Of a DNA stretch of 64,000 nucleotides, positions 1 to 11,229 are shown piece by piece. A model generated the notes under the pieces. That model searched no databases. It worked only from the letters and a program-made list of their open reading frames with translations, and had not been told where the DNA came from. Location: contig NC_030858.1 of assembly GCF_000208745.1 (NCBI RefSeq), positions 16,600,258 to 16,664,257 of the forward strand, written 5' to 3'. The stretch comes from Theobroma cacao. Taxonomy: Eukaryota > Streptophyta > Magnoliopsida > Malvales > Malvaceae. Each line of letters starts with the position of its first letter. Position 1 is the stretch's first letter. The position numbers and the translations under genes are program-made.

Positions 1-75
1 ACTCTCTTAGCATGCAAACATGCTATCCATCACATGTATGTCATGATAAATATTTTTATAGAGTCGAGCTTGTCA
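1..75 (-). mobile_element. Terminal fragment of the window's major LTR family
   Basis: The first 75 bases resemble the last 75 of the solo LTR ending at 50389: both have a 'gcaaacat' block, a Met-like 'atgt..atga' stretch, a 'tttatag' block and a terminal 'ttgtca/ttgaca'. The copy lies in minus orientation, so this is its 5' terminus, and the rest lies left of the window. No target-site duplication can be tested here. Confidence 0.6.
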
Positions 76-560
76 TCTTCTCCCCCACTTGGATCAACCA
101 TATGATCATTCTTCTTGATTGACTTCGACATCAAGCTAAATATTAATATTTTAATATTATTTTATTTATAAAATATTATTTTGTTCTAAAAATTTTATCT
201 TGTCTCTTTGGTACCGAAAATACCTTATTATGCCTCACTTGACTTCCAAATCGCCTTTTATCTCACAAATTCTCCTTCGATAAAATTATTATTATTATTT
301 TCACTTGCGAAATATTTTATCCTAAACAATTCCTTTCGTCTCTTATCACTTTTAAACATTTTAATTGACCTCAATTTGCATTCGATCAACTTTATTTATC
401 ACCATATCAAAGTATGGGGTATTTCATATACATCAGGATTCATGTTGCTTTTTTTTGTTGTTGTATTGAGGGCAGGTTGAACTTAATATCGTGCATAAGC
501 ACATTATTCTTTTTTTATATTATTTAGAATGTTTACAAGAACATAAGAAAGAAAACTAAT
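76..560. other. AT-rich stretch, possible old LTR remnant
   Basis: No credible gene is visible. A 90-codon open frame at 208-480 has low-complexity, hydrophobic composition and no recognisable domain. The segment ending near 426 ('ggggtatttca') resembles the 3' end of some plant LTRs that finish in 'ggggtgttaca', so part of this may be a decayed LTR. That is weak, because no partner or duplication was found. Confidence 0.25.
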
Positions 561-599
561 TAAAAAATTTCGAATATCATTAGAATTTCTTTTCTTAAC

Positions 600-1500
600 T
601 TATTTTTTAGGCCCATATATGTCTACAATATATTTGTATACAGTTTCCAAAATACTAATACTTCCACAAATATACTATAAATTTTTATACAATATTTCGA
701 ATAAAAAACAAGGATCGATCACTGAATGACAATATTTTCTCTCAATTATTTGTGTGCATGTCAAGTTTGAAAATCTCAAACTCCCTTGTTAAATTAGTTT
801 TTTCAATTATTCCATTATCATAATAGATCTCGTATCACCGAACACAGAAAGTAATTATACAAAGATCGCTATCTAAATCAATAATATATTTCTTATGATT
901 AAGATGAATGTAAATGGTGATGTAGCGAATTCAACGAATTTCAGAGATTGTCCATTTAAGTCCTCACATATAAGAAGTTGCTCCATAATACGAACCATAA
1001 AGAACTAACCATTGAAACAAATGGTATCATCCAATAGAGAGGTAAAAGAAATTTGAGTCCATGCTTGATCATCGGGCTTTGCAAAAGCTAACCAATCTTT
1101 AATCGTCATTCCACAAATTATCATAACAATAAAATTAGGGGAAGTTGGACTTCAGGATAATAAGACTTTCCTTATAAAACATAAATGTAAAATTTATGAG
1201 GTATAGTTGATATCATAATCAAAGGTGTGCTATGTACATTGTGAAGAAAGGGAAATACTAGTTTTTGATAAAGGATTAAACTATTGAATTTTGAGATCAA
1301 GGCCGAAAGTGACCAACCAACCAAAAAGAGTGCCATAACACTTTTTTCCTTAGATCTCCGACAATTTGAGCTCAACGATGATTTTTTTTTCATTACTATT
1401 AAAACGACGTTTGTCACTACTCTTTTTCTTTTCAAACATCAAACCAATAAAGAATTTGATTTTTTTTCATCCTTAAGTGAAGCTTGCGAATATTGACAAA
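600..1500 (-). pseudogene. F-box/DUF295-type (KIB-like) protein pseudogene
   Basis: Conceptual translation of the minus strand gives the conserved blocks of the plant DUF295 propeller proteins, in order but broken. These are a 'GWLVTFGLD' motif followed by 'FNPLS' near 1260-1340, 'FIRKVLLS' then 'SPNFIVMII' near 1100-1180, 'AFAKPDDQAWTQI' near 1055-1085, a 'DDTICFNG' block near 1015-1040, and a later 'FEIFKLD' block near 750-780. DUF295 proteins usually carry an N-terminal F-box and act as SCF ubiquitin-ligase substrate adaptors. An F-box may lie upstream near 1500-1650, but I could not place it with confidence. In-frame stops (for example within 'LLS*SPTS' and 'FNG*FF') and frame changes between blocks show it is dead. 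An open frame at 1172-1435 is a shadow in another frame. Confidence 0.6.
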
Positions 1501-2038
1501 TTGTGCTTATCTAAACACATTCTTGAATTGAGTGAGTCTTGTCAATAATGCATCTTAAAAAATCACTAATAATATTACCCAATCTATAAAACCTTTTGTG
1601 AATTCTTATTTGATGGGAGACATGATTAACTATAAAAGAAGAGAAGATAATCTAGCAAGTTGGTTTTCTTTCTTTCTTTCTACAAGAGTTAATTTATGAT
1701 CTTAGTTGTGACTTAGTCCTTGTAGAATATGAAATTACCGACTGTACTTTTGTATTTTGGTCAAACAACAAACTATACTTGTGCATTTCAAACATTATTT
1801 CGCAAGTACACAAAGCTTTTCTGACTTTATGTCATAATCTAACCCTATATTTTGACTTTACTTCCAAATTTTAGGATTATTTATGAAATTACTACTTTCT
1901 GAATTTATGATTAAGTTGTAATATTATATAGATATTAAAGTTTATGTATAAATAATGTTGCTTTCTATAGTTTAAAGTTATTAATTCGGTTCTTGTATTA
2001 TATAAGTGTTTTATTACTAATAAACAAAGTTTGATTTC

Positions 2039-2087
<49 letters not shown>

Positions 2088-2358
2088 AACTATATATATT
2101 GTATATAGACTAAATTTTAGTGATTGTTATCACTTTTTCATTATGTGTGATAATTAATAAAACCAATAAAACCAAAATAGATTTGAAAATTTAACCATAT
2201 TTATTTTACATATATTTAATAATTATTTTATATAGGTACTCATTCAAAAGTTTATAATTAGTATCAAATAATAAACTAAGTGAAAGTTGTAATTGAACCA
2301 GTTGGAAATCAATCTAATTATTAGTTAAGATTGTTTCTAACAGTTTATATTATTTGAC
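1500..2358. other. AT-rich intergenic DNA, no gene seen
   Basis: Stop codons are frequent in all frames and no domain is recognisable. The one clear structure is the tetranucleotide microsatellite listed separately. The boundary with the Helitron-like segment at about 2359 is inferred. Confidence 0.5.
2041..2084. repeat. (ACAT)11 microsatellite
   Basis: Eleven uninterrupted copies of the tetramer ACAT are followed by 'ataaac' and an AT-rich run. This is a simple-sequence repeat of a length likely to vary between individuals. Confidence 0.95.
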
Positions 2359-3963
2359 TCTATATATATACTAGGTAAAAGCCCCGTGTATTGCAACAGG
2401 TTGTTCGATTGATGAAAATTGAATGTTAAATACTTAATAAATTTAACGTTGCAAAATTAGCCATTGAAAATAAAGAAGAATTTTCAGAATGTATTTAGGA
2501 TAGTTTAATTGCCAATATATTTTAAATGGACTTACATGTAAAATTTCATAAACATGAAACAAAAAAATTGAGTAGTAAATTTCTTTAACGTCAAGATACA
2601 AATAGATTGTGCAAATGATTTAATATATGTTTCTATGGAAGCAAACTATTTTAGATTTTTGTTCATTGACAACCTAAACTCAAAGTTGAATGTACAAAAA
2701 CATCTATATAGGTGGTCATGTATTTTTTATACAACAAAATATCAAAATGATATTGTTCCAATAGTTAACGCAACATAGCAATATGTTGTGTTGCACAAAA
2801 TTTGATTATTCTTGCATTGTTTGCACATTTTTACCATAGCAACTGCAGTACATTAGAGCTACACAAAACTTGCTCCATTTATGGTAAAATTTACTTGTTT
2901 TCTATCTAGTGAAGTTGTTTGCGAACTGTTGCTTTCTTTGTAACGTGCTTGAATCTGCTATTTGTACATCATCAAGTATGATATGAAGTTAGTCAATAGT
3001 TTTTTTATACTAATTTAAATAAAAAATACTATCATTTTGTGTAATTTACCTACTCATTTTTTATTTTTTTCCAGGTGACTCTTCTAGAAATAGTTTCTTT
3101 GAAACTTGTACTTGTTGGAGATGGTGGAACTTCCATGTGAGATTGTACACTTGTTAGAGTATGAGAAGTGATGGAGTATGATAGATTATTGATTCTTGAC
3201 TCTTGCAATGTGGTAATTGAAGCCACAATTTGCTTGACACTGTTACAATTAGAGATTTTAAAAACTAGATATCCATGATCGATGGCTTTTCCTGTTAGTC
3301 CTACTCTTAATAATCTTCTCATGTTGATTAGTATCTTCATAAGAAATGGAAGAGTTATATTGTGTAGTGTTTTAATTGCAGTAAGTTCTGCAATTGTAGC
3401 TCCAATCAATTTTTTCGCTTGTTGTCCAAAGCCCAACTGTTCAATGGTACTGGTTTCATCTTGGACCATTAACTACAAAATCATTTTATAAAATATTATA
3501 AAATGTTCTGTTAGACTCTGTTTTGTAATGATGTAGTTTTTACTAAATTCAGTAATAAATAAGTATTATGCTACTTACATAAGAACCGGTGTCTTCTCAT
3601 CATGTTTCAAGCACCAAATTTTGCTAGCACAAAATCGTAGACCTGCTGCGCATTGATTGCAAGCGTTATAGTACCATCCATTTGGTGCTTCAACATTGAG
3701 AATTGTCATCGTCACCTCAAACTTGGCACTCTAGCATGGAAAGGAATAGAAATATTTTTATGTAGTTAATGTTTTATTTTTCATTGGTCAGCAACATGTG
3801 AATTTTGATCATCATTAATGTTATAGTACAATAAACAAATAATCTTAGCAACACTTGCTTTGGATCTATAGCTAATAAATTTGCTACTGTTACCTTCAAA
3901 AGACTTGTTTGCTGACTCAGTTGTGATTGTGTTTCTATCTCCAATGGTTGCAAGTGTGGTTGT
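2359..3963. mobile_element. Helitron-like relic, left part
   Basis: Position 2359 begins 'TC' followed by TATATATATACTAGG and an 'AAAGCCCCGTG' block. This resembles the 5' ends of many plant Helitrons, which start with TC and carry no inverted repeats or target duplication. Within the next 1.5 kb on the minus strand is an RPA70-type ORF, a gene class that plant Helitrons carry. The right end (hairpin plus CTRR) was not found. The segment is cut at 3963 by a truncated LTR and an assembly gap. The class call rests on the end motif plus the RPA domain, with no Rep/helicase sequence visible, so a host RPA pseudogene remains possible. Confidence 0.4.
3050..3780 (-). pseudogene. Replication protein A 70-kDa-like (DBD-C) fragment
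   Basis: Minus strand, two blocks. The first (about 3590-3735) contains 'WYYNACNQC' followed by 'WCLKH', the Cys-Cys...Cys-His pattern of the zinc ribbon in the C-terminal DNA-binding domain of RPA1. The second (3050-3469, open for 139 codons) starts 'VQDETSTIE', then 'GFGQQAKKLIGATIAEL', matching the OB-fold strand that follows the zinc ribbon. The tail is Ser/Thr-rich. RPA1 binds single-stranded DNA, and plant Helitrons often carry a copy. Between the blocks (3470-3585) lies a candidate GT-AG intron, but the frame does not join cleanly there. The upstream domains (DBD-A, DBD-B) are missing because the sequence is interrupted at 3963. Probably non-functional. Confidence 0.55.
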
Positions 3964-4967
3964 TGTCACGACCCGGAACTCCCATCGGGCCCGTGACAAC
4001 CGCCGCGATGTCTCTATAGGCACTCATTACCCTGAATGCCGATCGGAACCCCGCAAGGCTTAGCATTAGCTTCTGCATCTCCCCGGTGAGCGACAGTTAT
4101 TAAATCTTACATTTCAAGAAATCATAAGTCGTTTCCAAATCAAAACAATAAAATATTATTTTCTAGCTCACAGGAGCATTTTTGTCATTTTTCTTCGATA
4201 ATATCGAAACTCGCCAAAAACATGGTGTAAAAGCTAAATATGTTCATACATATTTTAAATCAGATAATGAAAATATAAAATTACTTTTACAATGACACGT
4301 GGGCCCCCAACTAACCAATAAGATGCGAGTCTGTGAACCTATAATTTTGTCAATGCAAGGCTAACTGAAGTCCTTGATGCAATCGGCTTTCTACCGGCTA
4401 TCCCAAACCTGAAATGTGTGGAATTGAGGGTGGTGAGATTATAAAATCTCAGTGAGTAAACAGACATCATCTAAACTATCTAAAGGCGAGTAAATAGAGA
4501 CAATTAAAAAATAATTAACTTCAGCAAATTTTTCACATCATGAATATTCATTTCAACCAAATAATCAATATGGCTCGTGAATTACTCAAAACTTAGCTCA
4601 TGCCAAATCTGTACTTGGTGACACCTGGACCAGGGGTATCCAACCGAGTCCCCCAAGGTTGTTAAAAATTCATATTTCGCATAAATCATATTTTTATTTT
4701 GAAACATAGCCGTTCCTTGGTGTTGGCTGAGTCTCACTCTCACGCGGTGGTCCACGTGAAGTGCACTCAAAAAGCCTACCTCAGGAGATACCCTACGCGC
4801 CTCTACGACCGAGGTGAGAATATAAAGGAGTTTACCGTGCCCCTCTAATAGGCTGGCCCACGGAACCCCCCACTACTGCAGTAGCTAATCTTTTATCTAC
4901 CACCTGATTTATAAAATATTTTTTTGCATGACATGGCAATTTATCGCAACCTAGCCTCTCAAGGCTT
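3964..4967 (-). mobile_element. Truncated LTR, minus orientation, abutting gap
   Basis: Starts TGTCACGACCC, the reverse complement of the family's 3' terminus. It contains the family's conserved blocks: the 'accgtgcccctctaatagg' block near 4838-4856, a CACGTG motif near 4753 and the 'cgttccttgg' block. It stops at the N run instead of reaching the LTR 5' end, so roughly two thirds of the LTR is missing or lies in the gap. The five bases to its left (gttgt) have no partner after 6620. Confidence 0.85.
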
Positions 4968-5067
4968 NNNNNNNNNNNNNNNNNNNNNNNNNNNNNNNNN
5001 NNNNNNNNNNNNNNNNNNNNNNNNNNNNNNNNNNNNNNNNNNNNNNNNNNNNNNNNNNNNNNNNNNN
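4968..5067. other. Assembly gap (100 N)
   Basis: Exactly 100 N, the conventional size for a gap of unknown length. It falls between two opposite-facing copies of the same LTR family, which is where an assembler would be expected to fail. Confidence 0.95.
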
Positions 5068-6620
5068 AATCATTGAGGTATTGTGGATATAATTGGATAA
5101 TTGAAATTGAAATGGATGGAATTGGAGTTGAATTGGAGATTTTAGAAATTTACACCGTGTATAGGCGAGTTAGGTCGGACATTGTGATTAAGCGATTGTC
5201 CAAACATTTCACACCCTATCTAGTGCATACGCATGGATAAGAGCCTGAAATAATATATATTGATTTGATACAAATCATTGAATTTTTTGTGTCATGTACT
5301 GTAGATAGGTGGTGAGCTATTTGATACGGGTAAAAGACTACACCCGAGGACCGAGAATAGGAGTATATCTACTCCTAGTACAGTGAGTAAACTTACTATC
5401 GTATTAATTATCTAGAGTAGATTTATTTAATTGTGTGATTTTATGGAAAAATGGTTTAATTGGAAAATTATTGTGTTTTATGGGAAAATGGGATTTTATA
5501 AAATAATTTTATAATATTTTTGAATATTTAATAATGATTTCAAAAATAGAATAATTGGAGACCTATACTATGATTGTGTTGTTTATTCATGATTTTACAT
5601 TAAATGGCTTATGACAAATGTGGGTATGACTGGTTATTTTTATGATTTAAAGAATATGTGAACTGCTTTGATTTGCCATGAATGTGTTAAGTGAGCCATG
5701 TCATACTATTGTGATTTTATTGGTTAGTGGATTATAAAGTGGGCACTGTAGTGACGGGGGTTCCGTGGGCCAGCCTAATTAGAGGGGCATGGTTCTCAAT
5801 TATTGAGCTTACCTCGATTGGAGAGGCGCGTAGGATAACTCCCAAGGTAGGATTTGAGTACACTTCACGCTGGCCACCACGTGAAACTGGGACTCAACCA
5901 ACCCCAAGGAATGGCTGTGTTGTCAGAGGTGAAATGTGTTTGTGTGTGTGACAATAAACAGCCTTGGCGGTCTCGGTAAGATGCCTCCTCGGGGTATCCC
6001 CAAGAATGGATTTTTGGCAAGGGCCAAGTTTTTGAAAAGTGCATAAGTCATGTTGAGCAATTGAATGAAATCCAATTATTTATATGGGTTGGGATGAATT
6101 ATTTTAATTGTCTCCTATTACTCGGCTTTAGATTATTTTGATGATGTCTGTCTACTCACTGGGATTTTATAATCTCACCCCTTATTCCTATACATTTTTC
6201 AGGCTCAGAATAGGCAGTAGACTGTCAATTGCATCAAGAAGTAAATTTCGGAGTTGCATCCTAGAAAGCAAGGTTATAGACTTAAACCTTCTCAGTTATT
6301 TGGGGGCTCACGTGTCATTGTAATTTAAATTGCATACTCCAGTTTTTTTATATTACAGTATATATAAATTTATTTTGTTTTTATGTGCAGAAAATTAATT
6401 TTTGATGTTTCAAAAATATATATATATATATATTGTTTTACATTAAAATATATTATTTTAATTAATATTTTTATTTTATTTTATTATTTAAAAAAAAAGA
6501 GAGGAGTGAAAAAACTGGTACAAAAGCCTTACGAAGTCTCGAAGGACATTCGGGGGAAAAATATCTGTCGAGGCTTCGCGACGGTTGCCACGGGCTCGAT
6601 GGGAGTTCCGGGTCGTGACA
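5068..6620 (+). mobile_element. Truncated LTR, plus orientation, abutting gap
   Basis: Begins mid-LTR right after the gap and runs to the family 3' terminus 'ccgggtcgtgaca' at 6620. It carries the conserved 'attagaggggca' block (about 5779), a CACGTG near 5879 and the 'ccaaggaatgg' block. The 5' third is missing. The sequence after 6620 is copia coding sequence, so this end is a real insertion junction. The open frames at 5727-5951 and 6383-6634 are LTR sequence, not genes. Confidence 0.85.
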
Positions 6621-8116
6621 TTTTAAGCCTTTAGTCTATAGAACAAATGGTGTAAAATCAGTGGGATCTAAATGGGTATTTGGGCGAAAATGGAATGAGA
6701 AAAATGACATTATTAGATATAAAACATGATTTATCGCACAAGGTTTTACCCAAAAACCTGATATTGGTCATGAAGAGACATATTCTCTTGTGGTGGATGT
6801 AATTACATTTCTATATTTACTTAGTCTGGTAATAAATGAGAAGATTTAAATACGTATAATAAATGTAACTACAGCCTATTTAGCCTATTTATATGGCTCA
6901 CTTAATGTCGATATTTAATATGAAAATTTTTTAAAGATTTAGGTTGCTTGATGCACATACACAATTCTCGAGAAATTTATTCAATCAAATTAATAAAAAT
7001 GTATATGGATTAAAGCAATTTTGACGCATGTGTTATAATCATCTTAGTGCATATTTGTTCAAAACAAACTATCAAATGATTCTATATGCTCATGTGTTTT
7101 TATAAAAAGATTTGGATATGAATTTGTCATAATTGTTGTTTATGTTGATAACATAAATATTATTGAAACTCTTAAAGATTTATCAAAAGTCGTGAATTAT
7201 ATAAAGAAAGCATTTGAGATGAGAGACTTTTGCGAAATAAAATTTTGTTTGGGCCTTCAGATTGAGCACTTGACAAATTGAATCTTTGTCCATCAATCAA
7301 ATTATATAACAAAAGTGTTAAAACAATTTTATATGGATAAAAAAATCCATTGAGTTCACCAATGGTTGTAAGGTCATTAGTTGTGAAAAAGTACCATTTT
7401 CGACCTCGTGAGAATGATAAAGAACTTCTTGATCCTGAAGTACCATATCTTAGTGCAATTAGCACACTAACGTATCTTGCTAGTAATACACGACTTGATA
7501 TATCATTTGCTATAAATTTATTAGTAAAATATAGTTTTTCTCCAACTCAAAGAAATTGGAATGGAATTAACATATATTTCAATATCTTCGAAGAACAATT
7601 GACATGGGCTTATGTTATTCAAATACATTGATTATGCATATGCAGAATATTTATTTGATCCACATAAAGCTTGATCCTAGACAGATTACTTATTCACATA
7701 TGGAAATACAACTATTTCATAGTGTTTTATAAAACAAACCATAGTTGCTACTTTCTTCTAATCATGTAGAAATTTTAGCAATTCATGAGGCAAGTTTTGT
7801 AATTTTACATAATTAAGAAACATGTGGCCTGTCAATCAAGAAGGAAACTCCAACAACATTATAGTTACACAATTCTCTAGAAATTTATTCAATCGAATTA
7901 AATATGTATATGGATTAAAGCAATTTGGACGCATGCAGTATAATCACCTTAATGAATATTTGTTAAAGACTATAAAAATGATCCTATATGCCCATGTGTT
8001 TTTATAAAAAGATTTAGATATGAATTTGTCATAATTGTTTTTTATGTTGATGACATAAACATTATTGAAACTCTTGAAGAGTTATTAAAAGCCGTGAATT
8101 ACACAAAGAAAGAATT
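6621..8116 (+). mobile_element. Ty1/copia pol relic, left part (tandem unit 1 and start of unit 2)
   Basis: Plus-strand translation gives copia reverse transcriptase blocks: 'VGSKWVF' near 6660-6680, 'AQGFTQKPDIGHEETYS' near 6738-6788, 'AYLYGSLNVDI' near 6880-6915, 'YGLKQF' near 7006-7023, a 'YVDN' form of the catalytic YVDD box near 7141-7152, then RNase H-side blocks ('TSSNHVEILAIHEAS' equivalent near 7745-7797). Stops and frameshifts are numerous. At about 7869 the sequence returns to the RT block ('YGLKQF' again at 7910-7927, now with intact YVDD near 8044-8055) and runs until the gypsy element inserts at 8117. Reverse transcriptase and RNase H would copy element RNA into DNA; this copy is dead. 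Confidence 0.8.
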
Positions 8117-11106
8117 TGTCAAGCCCAGCTCTATAATATACTTGCCATGTCACTCATGTACTTGATAGCATGTCTACATACTTGAATGCCTCGAAAAATC
8201 GTTAAAAGTCGATATTGTACTTAGTGGTATAATTAAGTCGATTAAAGCCTCGAACTAGTCCAAATAGAGATTTTGGGATGTATTTGAGAGTTATTGAACC
8301 TTAGAATGTGTTAAAATGGTGATTTGGAGTTCGAAGATTAATTTGGAATCCAATCGAGAATTTTCATAACGTAGGGGCAAAATGGTCATTTTGCCACCCA
8401 ATGGTAAAAATTGGAATGTTGGACTAGATTTTTGACCAAGTTTGACTAGTTGGAATATAATTTGAATTTGAGGAGTGAAAATTTTTAATTTCGAGCATAA
8501 GGGCAAAATGGTCATTTCACGTGTCCACAAGGACGTAATTAGAATTTTTCAAATTTTACACCACCATGACACTTGTCAAGCCCATGAATTTCACCTATTA
8601 TCATTTTATACTTTGGATAATTATGGGATTATATGTGGTGGAAAGGAAAAGCCTTATTAGTTAAGTTTTAAATGTGAACCGATTATATGTTGCCATGTGT
8701 CAAGTTTTTATTATTTTATAATTTTCTTTATAAACTCAACATAAACTCTCCCATTCACCCTCTCATTGCCGTTCAAGCCAAAGAACAAAGGGGGAAAGAA
8801 TAGAAAACCCCTAAGGAGGAAAAATTCAAGAGAAATTCATTGGATTTTCGAAAAATGAAGCGATCGGAGGTAAGATTTCGCAATTTACCTTAAGATCTAC
8901 CTTACCCATGCTTTCTTTTTCATTTTCTATGGTTGAAACTCAAGTTTTCATGATGGAAGCATGCTGGCCGAATCAAGGGGGGAAGGTTTTGATGATGGTT
9001 TTTGATAGATTTTAGGCTATCTAGGTGTTTTTAGTGTTTTGTGATATTCGGTATGAAAAACAAGCAAGAAAATAACATGTTCTTCATCAAACCCTAATTG
9101 GTCGAATTCTATAGGGAATATTTTAAAGATGAATTCTGTCATATTTCATGTTATCTAGCTCGTATTTGATGATTCGTGATGTCAGATATCGAAAACGGTT
9201 ATCGAAAAATATAGTTCCTTTAGTAAACGACTTGAACGATAATGAGAAAATTATAGTAAATGGACTTAGAATTGATTTCTAAAGAGGTATATGGACTTAT
9301 TGGAGTACCAAAAGTGCTATGAATCTATTGGGAGTTGAATTGGATGTTTTGGCTTATTAAACAATGTATAGTGCGAGTTAGGTCGAATACCATTTCAGTC
9401 CAACAATAATTGAACCAACGTAGAACACCATCTTTAAGTGATTATTCGAACACTTCTCATTCAATTTCATACATTCATAAAGAGCCTAAAATAGTTTTGT
9501 AACAATTTGGCACAAATATATTGAATTACTTGTTATGTATTATGTATAGATGGTGAGCTCTCTGGTAAGGGTAAGGATATCATACCCGAGGACCAGGAGT
9601 AGGAGTACTCCCGTTATAGTGAGTAACAGACTTTCATCTTAAGTATCTAAAGTTGTTTCTACTCGTTTTTATGTTTTAAAGAATAATCAGTTTAAATTGT
9701 AAATTATTATGTTTTAAAATTAAAGTGTTAGTTAAACAAAATGAGATTTATAACTTGCTTTGAAATCGAATACTGGTTTTGAAAATTGAGTAAGTGGAGA
9801 CTATATGCTTGTGCTATATATATGTTTTGACATATGGTTTGAATTGATGACTTATGACAATGTGATGGCATGAATGGCTGGATTTGCGTTTGTGTGGAAT
9901 ATATGAATTGTTTTGTTTTACCTTGACAAGTTGAGTGATATCATATTATCCATGTCATGCTGTTGAATTTTTATTGATTTGGTGGGGTAAGTGATTAGCT
10001 TACTGCAGTGGACGGGTTTTCGTGGACCAGCCAATTAGAGGGGCACGGTAAACCCTGTTATATTTTACCTTAGTACAAAAGGCGCGAAGGGTTTCTCCTA
10101 AGGTAGTTTAGAGTTCACTTCGCGCCGAACCACCACGTAATGGTGAAACTCAACCAACGCCAAGGAACGGCTACGTTTTTAAACGTAAAAACATGTTTTA
10201 TGTGTATATGTTAATTTAACAGCCTTGACAGACTCAGTTGGATGCCCGGCTCAAGGTGTCACCGAGTACGAGTTTTGGCACGAGCCAAGTTTTAAGAGTC
10301 ATAAGCCTTACTGATTTTTTTTTATGAAATGTAATTGTTTTATACGGTTGAAATGAGTTTTAATGTTATGAATCATATTATGAAGAGATGTTTTAATTCT
10401 CTCCATTTACTCGGTTTTAGATGTTATAGATGAACTTTGCTTACTCCCTAGGTTTATAAAAACTCACCCCCTTCTTTTCACCCATTTCAAGTTCAGAGCA
10501 GTCTGTAGACAGTCGATTTTATCGAGGGTTTGCTTTTGGATTTGCACCCTTAGAAATCGTAGATCTACAGTCCTATTTATTTTTGTTATTTTAGGGCTCA
10601 CATGTCATTGTAGAATATTTTTGTATACCTTGGCGCATTGTGCTATTATATATATGAATTTATTTTGTTATTACACTACAGTAATTATTGACGTAGAATT
10701 TTATAAATATTATTTTATATGAAAATGGAATATTTTATCCAATATTTTTATTTAGTTCTATTAGATAAAAATTCACTTTAAATGGATGTTTTAGATACTT
10801 AAATTTATTTTTAGATATGAAATGTATACTTTTCATTTATATATTATATTTTTAGCAGGTTTCAAAATTTTTGGGTAAAAATGATCAAAATACTCCTGTG
10901 CGGTAAAAATTACTTTTTGATTGTCTTTGATTTGAAAATAGTCTATATTCTTTTAAAACATGATATTTAGTAACTGTTGCTCACAAGGGAGGTGGAAAAT
11001 TGATGCTAGAGCCTTGCGAGGTTTCGATTGACATTTCGGATAAGATATGTCTATCAGGACATCGTGACGGTTGTCACGGGTTCGAAGAGAGTACCGGGTC
11101 GTGACA
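8117..11106 (+). repeat. 5' LTR of the gypsy element
   Basis: 2990 bp, beginning TGTCAAGCCC and ending GGGTCGTGACA, so it has TGTCA...TGACA terminal inverted bases. It matches 17817-23807 after the nested copy is removed, with roughly 5% differences by eye over the first 400 bp. It includes a near-palindromic 'ggcaaaatggtcattttgcc' segment near 8368-8387, a conserved 'attagaggggcacggtaaacc' block near 10035-10055, and overlapping small hairpins at the 3' end (11063-11106). Open frames inside it (8291-8530, 8475-8660) recur in the other LTR and are not genes. Confidence 0.92.
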
Positions 11107-11113
11107 ATTCTAT

Positions 11114-11126
11114 TGGTATCAAAGCC
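11114..11126 (+). promoter_or_regulatory. Primer-binding site (initiator Met-tRNA type)
   Basis: TGGTATCAAAGCC lies seven bases after the 5' LTR. It differs by one base from TGGTATCAGAGCC, the complement of the plant initiator methionine tRNA 3' end, which primes minus-strand DNA synthesis in most plant gypsy and copia elements. Confidence 0.85.
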
Positions 11127-11229
11127 ATTGATTTTAAAGTTATTTTAAAAACTACAATGTTATTGTGGCCCCAAGTTAAGTTAGATTGAGTTGAATGCAT
11201 GCATCTGCATATAGGACCTGAAGTTGTCT

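Noticed and set aside
208..480. 90-codon open frame at the left edge
   Set aside because: Composition is Leu/Phe/Ile-rich from AT-rich DNA, with no domain and no promoter or splice context.
2041..2084. Possible CRISPR-like regular repeats
   Set aside because: A plain tetranucleotide microsatellite without spacers; the genome is eukaryotic.
3781..4063. Overlapping ORFs of 60-80 codons on opposite strands
   Set aside because: They straddle the junction between the RPA relic and the truncated LTR, so they are chimaeric by accident.
5727..6634. Open frames of 61-83 codons that look like small genes
   Set aside because: They lie inside an LTR copy; equivalents in other LTR copies are broken or shifted, so they are not conserved coding sequence.
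8291..8660. Two overlapping small ORFs in the 5' LTR, one repeated at 18174-18359
   Set aside because: The repetition is explained by LTR identity. No family resemblance.
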